Assembly: GCA_036852015.1 (NCBI GenBank)
Contig: JAANDG010000218.1
Span: 124,001-188,000 of the forward strand
Direction: 5' to 3'
Source: Pelodera strongyloides
Lineage: Eukaryota > Nematoda > Chromadorea > Rhabditida > Rhabditidae
Length of the DNA: 64,000 nt
Shown: positions 50,927-62,990 of the stretch, piece after piece
Layout: every line of letters starts with the position of its first letter
Position numbering within the stretch: position 1 is the stretch's first letter
Notes under the pieces: model-generated
Databases searched by the model: none
The model's input: only the letters and a program-made list of their open reading frames with translations
What the model was told of the DNA's origin: nothing
Translations under genes and position numbers: made by a program

Positions 50927-51424
50927 GCTGATGAATACGGAATATTTGCCGGTCCTTCTGAAAACAAATACATTGCAAGCACGAAAAAATACGGCGAAAG
51001 AACTACAAGGAGGAAAAGACAATAACATGTCTACAAATGGGTAGCAAGTATTAGGCAACAAGTATACACAACAGAAGTTTTGTCAACAATTTCGTCCGAT
51101 TGCGGTTGCGAAACATAAGCCGAGGGAAAAGGGAAGCAGAGTGCAAGGAGCAGCCTCAACCTCATGATGCAACATTGCAAAGGCTACGCTTGCATTTCGC
51201 TGGCTCACGGAAAAAATCCACAATGAGGCACGATTCTCATTTTTTGAATTCACTATAATTTTTTGCATTTATCGTTTTCTCATTTTACGCACACCGCACT
51301 CTATACTAAAGGCGCGTTCGACCTGGGAAAAGTAGAAAAATTACGAAAAAAAAACATAATAAAAATAAACAAATAAGAATCAAATAAATGAACAAAAGTC
51401 TTCGGAAATAATAAAAAATAATTT

Positions 51425-51735
51425 CAGAAATCGGCATTTATTGATTAGGAGTGCAAACATTTCCCAGACACTTTATGCAAAGGAAAATCGATAACTCGCA
51501 GCATCAACTTTGCTTTGATCTTGAATGAGTTATTGCAACAATGCAAAAGTCATGCAAGCTGTATGCAAGATCAAAGCTAATTCAAAAAATTGGCGTATAT
51601 TGATTAGAAGCGCAAACATTTCCCAGACACCTTGTTGTTTACAAAAATCGATAATGCTTAGCATCAACTTCGCGTCGATCTTACATGAGATGCTACAAAG
51701 ATGCAAAATCCATGCAAGATGTATATAAAATCAAA
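51425..51735. repeat. Degenerate direct duplication, about 150-base unit
   Basis: ATTGATTAGGAGTGCAAACATTTCCCAG-type sequence, AAAATCGATAA, GCATCAACTT and ATGCAAGCTGTAT-type blocks occur in the same order at about 51430-51575 and 51595-51740. Shorter related blocks continue to about 51860. No reading frame is conserved between the copies. Confidence 0.5.
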
Positions 51736-52189
51736 GCTATTTAAATCGGGCCCGCGTGCACAAAATTGCATGAATTTTGCATGATGCGATTATCACGCTG
51801 CCATAGTAAGAAATCGATGCTTTTGCTTACGCAAGATCGATGCAAATTCGATGCACGCCCAAGCGCCCTGTGCTTTTATCGTTTTCCCATTTTTCCGAGC
51901 TATTTCTCAAGAAATCAGGATAATCGCAAACATCTCGGATATACTCGTCAATAGATCTTTTGATGCTAATACCGCACAGTTTCAATACTAAATAATAGCA
52001 CGAAAATTGCACGTTGCCTACTTTGTGTTTAGTACAAGGTGCCAATTAGGTTTAGCACACGATCTGTTCCATTTCGTTGCTCACCTTGTTGCGGTTATTT
52101 TTTGTCGTATTTTCTTGCTTTTCTTTTGCAATTTTTCCTTGTCGCTTTACCCCGCATTCAGAAAAACACATTCTTATGCGAACGTGTCG

Positions 52190-52400
52190 CTATAACTCTT
52201 TAGTCAGAATGTCTTCTGGAGCATGGTCTCTTTCATAAGTTCTCAGGATGTTGACGGCTGCCATATTGGCCCATCTTAACGTTTGGGTAGGGTTCTTCCT
52301 TCCGAATGAGAGATCCTCCAGCCCTAGTTGACAGTGTTGTGATGTAGTCTTGCTCGTTAAGATATGTTTGTTATTGAGTACTGTTATCATCGTGATTTTT
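52190..52400 (-). other. Orphan protein-like open stretch
   Basis: A minus-strand frame ends at TAG (52190-52192) and reads QLGLEDLSF, NPTQTLRWANM and NILRTYERDHAPEDILTKEL without interruption. Composition is protein-like, but there is no start, no clear acceptor and no family I recognise. It could be a gene or transposon fragment. Confidence 0.3.
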
Positions 52401-52555
52401 TTAGGTACCCGGTATGTACTCCTCGCCTTTCGTTTTCGACGGTGTCTCCAGAACAATGGCCTCCACTTTTTCGAACGATAAGCCCGATGTTACATCGTAT
52501 GGGACGTGCGTCGACATTTCTTCTAATGTACGTTAGACTTCCGTAGGGGCATAAT

Positions 52556-53783
52556 GGGGTTTCCATGTATGCGATTCGCACTTGCGAAAATGACAAACCG
52601 CTGTCCATGTTCGTCATTTTACAGGGTGGTCCAATATTTAAACCCTGGAAGAAATTTTTTCGAAATTGAATAATTTCGTGAGTTTTCATTGAAATGATGT
52701 GATATTTTGCACGAAGGTTCGTTATACTGTTATCTAAAGCGTTGCAAAGTATCATAATGATAACTTTTCTGATCGCTGAATAATGATGTCGGAAAGCGAA
52801 CATGTCAGTTTGATAAAATTCGTCCTGAGGAACGCGCCTCGGGTATCCTTCTTTCAGACGAGCCTTATTCACGAATCAGCAGGTCTACAGCTACCAAAAT
52901 CCGCGTGTGCTTTGCAAACCGGTCCAGGATGCCAACGGTAACGAAAGAGTCGTACGTCCGGTCGCTATCGTCAGCTGGGCGGCTGTGACGTCGACGGAAA
53001 CGACCTCACGGGTATTTGTGACTAATTGCGTCGAAATGCACAGTCAACATTATCTACAAAGCGTGTTGATGGTCTCTTTACTTCCACGGAGCCGTAATTA
53101 TTGCAATGGAATACAGTTGACCCTCAAACAAGACGCAACATCACCTCACGAGTCGACGATCGTGTAGGGCCGTTCTCGTGCCCGTGTTTTCTGGATTTGC
53201 AGCCATGCGGAATATCGGCAGTATTCGTCCGAACTGAATTCTTCCGACTTTCGCACTTGGTCACACTTGGAGGGGAAGGCCTGCAGCTTGTCTCACACAA
53301 ATTTGACCTCACTCCGTACTGTCCTTCCCAAGTTATGGGCTGAAGTGTCGCCAAATACCTGCGTTCCACAGAGGGCTCGTCTAAGAAGCATCTGGAGGAC
53401 TGTGTGAAGGAATAGGAGGGATATTTTGAAAACTCTATTTGTTTTATGCTGCAAAACATTATAACGCGTTGTTTAAAACGAATCGCATGTTCATTGCATC
53501 AATATTACTGTTTTGGCGGTTGAAATGCCAGGGTTTAAAACTATTGGACCACCCTGTACATGTATGTCAACTGCCTACCGTAACCCATGCGAATCGTATC
53601 GCACGTTTGACATGGTCCTGCAGCGAAAGTGTATCAGATCCATGCTATTTGAAATAGATCCGTACTATTTTGAAATAGATCCCTAGATCCAAAATCGCTG
53701 CGGGACCATGTCATTTACATCGACTCGAACATGGACAGTCATTTGTCATTTTCGCAAGTGCGAATCGCATACATGGAAACCCC
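52556..53783. mobile_element. Inverted-repeat element split by a mariner insertion
   Basis: Left end (GGGGTTTCCATGTATGCG, then ATTCGCACTTGCGAAAATGAC) and right end at about 53735-53783 are inverted copies of each other. The same ends occur at 14297-14576 without the insertion, so the original element was a few hundred bases long. The mariner copy at 52622-53556 lies within it. Confidence 0.7.
52622..53556 (+). mobile_element. Defective mariner-family transposon
   Basis: Terminal inverted repeats CAGGGTGGTCCAATATTTAA at the left and TTTAAAACTATTGGACCACCCTG at the right flank 935 bases, with TA at both ends as the target duplication. Between them the plus strand holds a decayed transposase: around 52907-53167 a stretch resembling the mariner catalytic core (VFV..C, LLPRSR, LKQDATSPHES), and around 53191-53408, in another frame, the YSPDLNP-type region altered to YSSELNSSDF followed by LEGKAC. 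Frame changes, stops and shorter length than a full mariner (about 1.3 kb) make it inactive. Confidence 0.85.
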
Positions 53784-53967
53784 ATAAAGCAGAGTAAAAT
53801 CACGTCACAAAACACTTTTCCGAGTGGCTCAGACCATCTCGGACCCTTAGCGGGGCTAGATCTAGCCAACAGTTTTTATGCATATGCAAGGAGGAATATA
53901 AAGCACTGTATTTTTACTAAAAAAATGGTTTATCAGTTTATCTGACTCCTATTGTTTTCAATTTCAG

Positions 53968-56900
53968 AGTGAATATGAAACAGATTCGGAAGAATTGGAA
54001 CATGTTCGGCAAAAATTTGAGGTTTGTTATGCTGCCTTGTGTTAATTCATTGTAATACTGGACAAAACACATCACACATCCAGATTGGCTTTGACCATCG
54101 CGACTTATTCCAACTCCAGATTTATATATTCGAGTGTAACGTAACGGATAGCTGCTTATACATCCCTTATGTACTATTCTTGACATAAGCTGGGTGTAGG
54201 CAGTAGGCAGATCAGACTGAATTTGTTAAGGCCGGTAATTATTATGGAATATTAGTAAGTGTTTTTTCCAGGAAGAGGATGCTAAAGAGTATGGCAATGT
54301 TGATTTGGAGAACTCTATTCACATCGAAAGTGATTCAAATTCAAATGAATCCGAAAATGCGATGGACAAAACACAAAATCTTGAGTCTGCCAACGAAGAT
54401 GAGATTGAAATTGAGGTTTGATCGTTGTTTGTTTTCACTTCACGTCTAAATTTTGTCGTCTTCTTACGTAAGATACTGATTTGTTTATTCAGTAGTTCGA
54501 TTTTGCAATGGTTAAAAGGTCGTCGTCGTATGGGTTGGCTCTTTGGCGGTTTTCGGGAAATAGCTTTTGTATTCCCTTACTTGCTGCTTGGTGTTCCTAT
54601 GTTCCCAACATCTAAAATTTAGCCCGCCCAAGCTGAACGAGAAGCACGCGAGAAGCTTTTACGACAGGTTTGAAACGCATATGAATAACGGATGTATACG
54701 TTATTCATATGCGATATTCTGTAATTGATACACGAATTCATTTTTTTTTATAATAGTTTATTGATACACTGATACACACATAAATAGTTTATTGATACAA
54801 ACATTATTAGGCGCCTATATTAGGTTAGCCACTTTAGTCATTTAGCTTCAACCATATATATATTGTCTAGGCAATATTTGACGAATTGAATGCGGAATCC
54901 GAGTGCTTATTTGCTGATCATGCGGGACATGGAGATTTTGAAGACGTGAAGACCAGGGAATTTGAGATGATGCCCAATGTTTTCTACGAATCTTCTGCAA
55001 ACGATACGGAAATAGAAGTACCTCCTTCAGACACTGCCTCTGAGACGTCGAATGTAAGTGTTGGTGGCTCGTTCATTTTTTTGTATATATAATACCACAC
55101 AGTTGCCTCACAAATTATATGATTATGACGAAGTGAAAGCAGTGTATAACTCGGTTGTTGCTTGAATAATTCAATCGTTGTGATAAAATTACCAAGTGGG
55201 CAAGTGGACATACAGCGGTTGTCCAACCATCTCCGGAATTGGTCTGGTATTGCAGCTTTATGTATTATTGGGGAATTTGTCATTGCCACATTGGCTTTCG
55301 CTACACTAAAGATCATTCCCAGTTATGAATGCCCTGTATTTATGTTTAAGAAGGAAGTTGAACTCGCGTTTAACACCTACCATCTTCATGGGAAGTTGAA
55401 TTTGGGAAGCGATAAGGTGGAGGTTCGAGGTTGTGCAAAAAAAATCTTTTTTGTTTTAGAAATCACCGATGTCATCGTTTCTTGAAGTAATTGACGATGT
55501 TTTGGAAAACGATGGAACGGAAACAGAAGAGGCGAAAGCTATTGAGAGCGAGGTTAGTTGTACTGATTCTTTTCAGCTTATTCTACCGTTGTACCGTGTG
55601 GTTGAATGTCGATGTCGGTTTAAAATGCCTAAGAATAATGGTAATTTACGCAAGGTTGCACTCGTAATCAAGCATCGTTGAGTCGTAGAACTTGCCGGAA
55701 ATACACTGCATCATCATCTGGCGCGTTCTTTTGTTTTGATTCTATATTCTGTTTGAGTTCGCTTTGTGACCAGGATCTTTATTGAAGCCTAAGAGCCTAA
55801 GCTGGCAGAAAGTCGAATCGGCGAATTCTATGTGTACGTAATAAATTATTATTATTATTATATCCGTGGTACTTGCATTCCTCGAGGCAGTGCGTTAGCC
55901 CAGTTAGCTGGCTGTCGCTAGACCGCTCCATCAGAAAATAGTGCGAACTCTGCGGGTGCGGTGTTATTTTCGTTTTCGAAAATCCACTATATCTGCTGTA
56001 CGTATCCATTTTATTTATTATTCCATCTGTACTTCGCTACTTCTCTGACCACTTTTTGAAGCACTGTTTCTTATAGGATGCGGTGACTGCGGCTGAATCT
56101 ACCGTGACCGTGGAGAGCCCAACCATCGACGAGTCCTCAACTTCAACTGCTCATGTTTATAGTATTGATGTGGTTAGCACAGCTATGGAAAAGAGCTCAT
56201 CTGGAGACCAAATTGACGAGAATGGCAACTACCTGGCGGCCGATGAGAATAACAACCTGGTTGAAGTTGAACCGCTGCCAACGGATGGTTTTGCGAGAAT
56301 GGCCAATAGAAAACAGGACCGACGACAGTGGTATGTCACTCTTTATATTTAGAGCAGTGTGGTGAGCACATGTGTATAGGATATATGTGGATCATATACG
56401 GTGATCATATCGATCGGTATTGGATGTTATTGATATTAAGCTTTATAAAAGATGTGTTACGCGTTTTCTTTTGCCTTGCTTGCGTTAATTAATGATAGTT
56501 GTGAGCTAAGTGAGCTTTAATCAAGACGTGGTACATTACAAGCCAGGTAAAATTTTCTTTCAGGTATGAAAAAGGTCTGGAATTTGGTGTCAATTTCCGT
56601 GTTTTGAGCGGCGAAAGAGTAGACGTTCATAAGCGAATACCGTTTGTGCCTCGGGCGACACAGGCTGAGGTCCTCCTGTCGAAGGTATGTAAATAAGTTT
56701 TGTCTATATATTTAATATGCATTCTCTTTAATCTTGGGGACGGAGTGCGTATCTTGGGGACGGAGTGCGTATGGTTTACATGATAATTGTTCGGTAATCT
56801 GGTGTGTTATTAAGTGGTAATTAGTTGATTTGCCTGTAGCGGCCGGCAGCCCCCCAGGTTGGTTGGCAGGATATAATGTTTCCTTTCCATATTCAATCAG

Positions 56901-59096
56901 AACTCCATGTCCATATTCAGTAAATTCAGTTGTTTCATTATTATTATTTTTATATATGAGGTAATGAAACTGCCCCTCATTCTTTATATTAACTTGTACC
57001 ACCTTCACCTATCACTTAACCCCAGCTAAGTAAAATGGATGTGCTTTTCATTTCAGTTTGCCACCGATGTGCCTGTCGAAGAATTGTCAGACAAAACAAC
57101 TTACGAATACCGGATTGGCGATCCAGTAAAAGTGCCGAAAGATTATTGGATGATTACTGTAAGTTTGCATTTTCTTGTTTACCGCGGCTATTGGTACCCT
57201 TTACTGATGCCATCACCGATTTGCTTAAATCCAGAAACTTGTACTACCGGTCATAGTAACTTTGTAACCACCGCAGTGAGTGGTTTGCTCCATTTGGGGA
57301 GGGGTGTGTTAGTAGTTTTATTTTGACAGGTGATTTTATGGAGGTGGGGTGGTAACATAATAATATTATTTCTTAATATAACCAACAACTTTTTTTTCTA
57401 TAAAAACAAACAATAATGCATGTTCAGTGGTCGAGTGCTGATCTGACTCGTCTGGAGACGATGCACATCCAGGCATACGTGTGTGCCGCACTCAATTCTA
57501 GATTGAAGATGAAATGGCTTATCGGAGTGCGCAATGGGAAGGTGCGGTTGATTGTTGTTGTTGTTATTAGAACTTAGAATCTTTGAGAAAAGATTTTGAG
57601 TGGTGTAGTTTTGTTGGGCCAGTATTGGCGCTATTATGAGGTAATGTAACTTTTTTTCTATATGAGCTGTTTTTGGAACTATTTCGCATGCCTTTATTGT
57701 GTGTTTGGTTTAATATTTTCTGTGGTCAAACTGAACAAACCATTTGCCTTATGTGCCAATAACGACGTTAATTATCCCTTTTCCAGGTGGAAGGCTGCAC
57801 ACTGGGAAGTGTTGAAAAAGACCTCATCAGCAGTGTAAGTATATATTTTTAATTTTTTGAAGCTCTAGAATGAATATAAAGCGTTGGTCAAATTGATAAC
57901 GCTATGCTATATCATACTGATCTTATAATATAACAATTATATTATTGAAAAGGAGTATTATGTATTTTTGTTGTAATTGTTGTGTTGAACTAGGATTATT
58001 ACTTTCGTTTAGTTACGTTAGCAGTTTTTATGGTCTGTTCGTTCTTGGCTCGCGGTGATGTGCCATTAGTTTCTCATTCAGTCGTTCGTGTGGGCAATTG
58101 GCCGGGACTTCTCTCCCCCACTCGACCCATCGCTTGTTCGGTTCCGTTTTGTGCCGCTTCTCCCGCTCGTTCCCGCTTCTGTGACGGAGGGGGACGAGGG
58201 AAGACCGGGTCCCTACCTCGTGGAAATCTCAGTGAATGATTCCCTCGAGAATACGGTATTTCTATTTTCATGTGTGCATTTTGTTGTTTTCAAATTTTCA
58301 ATAGGTAGGTGGATTGTGTTATGGACACCAATTGATGTTTAATGAGTGCAGTGTCCGTAGTTTGCGATCAAACGATTAATGGCACAATTTCAGAAGCGCG
58401 TTTGTGTGTGGTAGTGGTAGTGTGGTCTCGTTACAATACTGAATACTGACTTTGCTTGTTCCTTACACTTACCCCTACCATTGCAGTTCTACCAACTCTC
58501 TTCTGGCCGTATTTACCACGTGAATGACGGTCTAGCCGTGCAAGGAGATATCGAAGATGTATGTTTATGTTTGTTAAATCTTTGTTTTATTCAGACCGTG
58601 TATCATGGTGATAGATCTTGCAGCCAGTTTTTTGTCGCTGAGAGTTGAAAGTTGTTTTTGTCCTTTGACCCTTGATTTATGAAAATGAGTTTTTATTGAG
58701 CATCCTTTTTATGCCTTATTGACCTTATTGTAATGGTTATTGCAGGTTCGTATGAGAGCTGAAAACCTAATGAAGGCGAAGGTCAGATCTTCGTGGAACT
58801 ATGGAATGATGTGAGTTCTTTTTCATTTCTAATAAATTCCTCATTTTGGTAATTTTGGTTGCATTAGAAAAACTAAGGAAAGTAGCGGCTAGATTCATAT
58901 TCTTTTGTATGTGGGGCTGTTTTATGAAAGCTAGCTAATTGACTTGGTGGAGAGATTTCTATCTTTTCTTTTGTCTTTATAAATATGATAGTTGGGTTAA
59001 AATTGCAGATCGGCCGGACTTGCCCTTGGGTTGGGTGCTGGTGTTGCTGCCAGTTTTCTCCTGGGAAGATTTATTCTTCCGAGAACAACTTTGTAA
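53968..59096 (+). CDS. Acidic protein with C-terminal membrane anchor, 5' end unresolved
   Basis: Not recognised. Thirteen phase-compatible exons give 460 residues: 53968-54021, 54272-54415, 54623-54667, 54871-55053, 55460-55552, 56077-56330, 56564-56684, 57057-57158, 57428-57541, 57787-57834, 58487-58558, 58746-58810, 59009-59096. The first half is Glu/Ser-rich and probably disordered. The second half looks folded (WYEKGLEFGVNFRVL, RIPFVPRATQAEVLL, DYWMIT, KMKWLIGVRNGKVEGC, YHVNDGLAVQGDIEDV). The C-terminus has a single hydrophobic span, SAGLALGLGAGVAASFLLG, followed by RFILPRTTL and TAA, the layout of a tail-anchored protein with only a short basic tail. AATAAA lies at 59240. No ATG was found for the first exon, so at least one 5' exon is missing. 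Confidence 0.8.
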
Positions 59097-60558
59097 TTTT
59101 TTTTGGACCCTCGGATTTATTATGCTCCTGTTTTGAATAATTTTCTGAGTGTTTAATTTATTGCCCTACTACTTAATGCCCTGCTAATTTCTGGAATTTC
59201 CAAATTAACGAATTAACCTGAAAGTTAACAGCGCATACGAATAAAGCTTATTACTATTCTACAATTCTACATAGACCCCAGAATTTTCAGTTTTCGATTC
59301 GAGATGATCACACAACTTTAGAAATTGTGTTTCTGCTTCTGTTGAAAGATGTTATGTGTAGTTTATTCTTTAGCGGCACTTCTTAACGTCGTTTGTTTTA
59401 TATCGTAGTCTTCTGACCATAAGTCGTTATTTAGTACAGTACGATTACGGTTGTATGGGTTTGTGAGCCTGTTGACGTAGAGGACAGAGGACATGAAATG
59501 CCGTAGCTTGAGGAAACGAATAGTGACCGACTGGTTGTATGTATTACTTACTTCTGTTCTGTATATATGTTGTATTGTGTGTCTAACCCGAAACCAAATA
59601 TTCTTTTTGAACTAATTTTTCTGTGTGTAGTTAGTTGGATGCGGATGCTAGAACCTAGTATAGTACGCTGTTGGATTTTTGTTTTGCTGTTTTTTCGTAA
59701 GCTTTGATTTGTTCTAGTCTTTCAGCTGGAAGTTTTTTCTTTTTAGACCTAGAACTTTTCTAGAAGAATATGAGAAATTACCAGTTGGGAGTCGGTTCAG
59801 AGAATTTTTTTTGTTCGCTTGCGTATTCATGCTTTATATCGATTTGAAAGTACTCTTCGTATTGTTAGTAGTTGGATATTACTCGTACAGGTTTCAGAAA
59901 TAAATGTTTTTTTTAATGTTCTGTGTGATTTGCTATTGGTTATACTAAAGTTCTGTGTGATTTGATATAGTTTAAAGGTTTCGAAGAGAATGGGTATGGA
60001 AATGGTAATGTGCAGGCAGTGTAGGTAATTGAATTTGAGCGTTATGATGCCAGTGGTTTTTGTTTTATGTATACGGTAGTTGCTGTATGCATGGGACCTC
60101 GACTCAGATTCTGACAATTGAGGAGTGAAAAACAGTAAAGGCCAAGGTGAGTTATGTGCCTATGCAATTTCAGAAAATTTAGTGGGGACGCTAGTAGGAA
60201 GTTGTGTTTTTAAATGTAGTAGTTTGCAAGCTATGTGGTGTGATATAAGCATTTGCGAGAGGAAGCACCGTCAAATTAACTGCTTTATTTTGGGTGGACT
60301 CTGAGAGGATATTTTAGGCTTGCTTCATTTCCTGTGTGTATGTGTAGTTGTCTCCTGAAAATATTAACACGTGGTAGTTAGTTGACTACATAGGGTTCGA
60401 ACTACTTATTGCTTTATGAATCTTCTCTGAACCGGAGAATCTATACTGGGTATTTCCCCCACAACATAAGAAAACTGATTTTTAAATTTTTAAAATTTGT
60501 TTTACGCTTCAAGAGCGTGCACCTTTATTCAAGGGTGAAAGTACAGATACAGCTTTGC
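59097..60558. other. Spacer between convergent genes
   Basis: This holds the 3' UTR of the plus-strand gene (AATAAA near 59240) and, at its far end, the 3' UTR of the minus-strand E2-like gene (complement of TTTATT at 60524-60529). No exon is visible between them. Confidence 0.5.
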
Positions 60559-62049
60559 TTATGACATGTTCCGCAGAGGTCCTGAGCAGTAGGCGACGAG
60601 TTCCAGATGACAAATTGCTCGACGTCTTCGGGCTAAGGCCAGAGCGTGCACCTTGAATCGTTCTTGTGCAAGGAATCCAAAAGACAAATGTATGGGGATA
60701 CCTCGGCATGTCGGGGAGCCTCCTTGATGAAATGGGCCCTGTGGAGCATGAGCTCCTTGGCCACTTCTGGACGGACAGCGTTGTGAGGAGAAGGCTCGGA
60801 GAGCAGGAGACAGAGCTCACCGAGGACTGAAAGAATGTTAGTCATACGGTAGCCCAAAAAACTGTATGACTTGGTGCACCTGCAGCACGCTCTTGGCGTA
60901 GTGCAGCTGGGTGCGACATCTGGCATCCACGCCTTTCGCGCACCTCCTGCGCAGCGTATAAGAGGTGCGCCGCGTCACTGTGGAGGTTCCCATTTCTTAC
61001 GCAGCAATGTCACAGTGTTTCGCTTTGTTAGCTAATGTTCTTGAATATCGAAAGTTCACGAGGAATCAAAGATAAATATAAATGAATGAAAGACAAAATA
61101 CTTCTTCGGAGAGTCATCGCGGGCTTCCACGTATTCTTGTGAAGGCAGGATATCTGGACCTAAACTCAATACACATGACTTAGGGAAAGAAAGAACTAGT
61201 AAACTAGTCACCAGTACCATATTTCCCTAGGATATCGATTGAGTCGTCCTTTTACCTTATACTCTATTTGGCGCTTTTCATTCTAGCTTTAGTGGGCGAA
61301 TGCAAGCACAAGGTGGTGGCATAATGATTCCGTTCAAAAGAACATCTTGGAGTTGGTAAGGTACAATGTTCTGATCAACGTAATCTGAGGGGTTGCGTAA
61401 GTGAGAAATTGGCACCAAAGAAGTAATCTCCCACCTCTCCATGCGGTGTGACATTCGGGTGGTAGATGTACTTGTTGCAGTGGATCGAGGGAGGGGAGAA
61501 GGGATAGTCACTCGGGATCTTCACCGTTACTTGGAACTTCTGTTTCGTGTAGATCTTCCACTGAATTTGCATTGGATTTGTGTAGGAGAGAGGGAGACGA
61601 GACAGAGAGAAGATGCACAACAGTATATAAAATGATAGAGTTCGACCTAGATCTACAGTATGCGGTACCAACATGAGACATGTTCATATGCTTACGATTT
61701 GATGTATGAGACGACGTTGGTTACATAAATATAGTAATTGAAAAATAACTAACCGGTCTGATTTCTGCCGAAAAGCATGTAGCCGAGGGCGGAGGTTCAG
61801 AAAGCACGGCGAGAAATACATTACGGAAACTGGTGATGTCGTGCAGTTCCTGCGAATAAAGTTTTTTTCTTATTACGTAACCGTTTTCAATGATCACAAC
61901 TGAATGAAGGTGAACACCAATCGGCGTAAAACATTCACCCCTTATTTAGTTTCTACTGATGGGGAAATGTGAGTGATGGTACACTATATACGTGATTTCA
62001 TAAAAAAAATATTATATACCTTCTGCAGGCGAGCCGACGGCGTCCCCAT
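60559..62049 (-). CDS. E2-like ubiquitin-conjugating-fold protein
   Basis: Six exons give about 175 residues, normal for a single-domain E2: 62020-62049 (ATG at 62049, MGTPSARLQK), 61754-61849, 61435-61560, 61102-61159, 60702-60826, 60559-60651 (TAA). Features in order: RLQKEL helix start, KFQVTVKIPSDYPFSPP, YHPN, HKNTWKPAMTL, LLSEPSPHNAVRPEVAKE. These match the E2 fold, which carries ubiquitin or a ubiquitin-like protein from E1 to substrate. In most E2s the catalytic cysteine follows G-x-V directly; here that place is Gln (GEVQISCLHKNTW), and a cysteine stands three residues later. It may be an inactive E2 variant, or the acceptor at 61159 may be mis-chosen: the internal AG six bases on would give GEISC. 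The short last exon is the least certain. Confidence 0.8.
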
Positions 62050-62938
62050 ATTTGGCAAAATGAGTTTATATGCAAATTCTGCGCGATACTGCAATTTGCA
62101 TGCTACACATTCCGCATTCAGATGAATAATTTGCGTAGATTATCAAACTTACAAACCCAGCATAATATATGATGAAACATTTATGAAGAACTGTAGTATG
62201 TTATCAATTCTGGACCCGTTGTCTACCCGTAGAGTTATAAATGAGGGTCATCAACAATCAGTCTTACATGATATCACCAGTTTCATATGGGATATAAGGC
62301 ACTTTTCAGCGCCAAAACTCTCTCGCTCTCTGTCGAGTTCCCCTCTCCCTTCTCATCTTCACGCGTATATTGTCCACGGCCCACGGGACAAAGGGTCCAA
62401 GGGCCCGGGCACTGGAGAGTTTATTTTGGTCCCGAACCGGAACCGGATGCGTATGGATTTGTGTGGAGTAGAGTGGATGAGTGAGAACTTCTTCAAGAGG
62501 ATCATACCGTAGATCCTTGTTGTTCGAGCAGTTCACTTCTGGCCTATATCAAGCTAATGGCATATTAGACGCACACTGTATACTGTATAGTATATACTGC
62601 CCTGGTTACTGTAATGTGTAATCCATACTTACACTCATATTCATATGTATTTTGGCCCGTAGCCAGTTTCTCGAGATGAATAACTTATATTAGTGAATTA
62701 TCAGCGTACTTTCTCTCACTTCAATAGCTTACTCTTACTTTCAGTTTTTTTTCTAATTGTTGTGTATATCACCTGGGTGATGAGGTTAATTCAACCAAAA
62801 TAGGCGCGCTCACTCATGGACTCTGAACAGTAGCTGGACTATGTATGGATAGTCGACGTACTCGGCTTACTTGCCAATGTAATCTGTATTCTGCACACTC
62901 TATTCTTAGTATTCCTCTTACATCACTTGCTGTATCTC

Positions 62939-62990
<52 letters not shown>

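Larger units (their letters stand above)
50927..52555. other. Spacer upstream of SRPRA, with duplicated segment
   Basis: This lies between the SRPRA start codon and the transposon cluster. It should contain the SRPRA promoter and possibly the 5' exon of the plus-strand gene at 53968, but neither can be pinned down. It holds a degenerate direct duplication (51425-51735) and an orphan open stretch on the minus strand (52190-52400). Confidence 0.4.
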
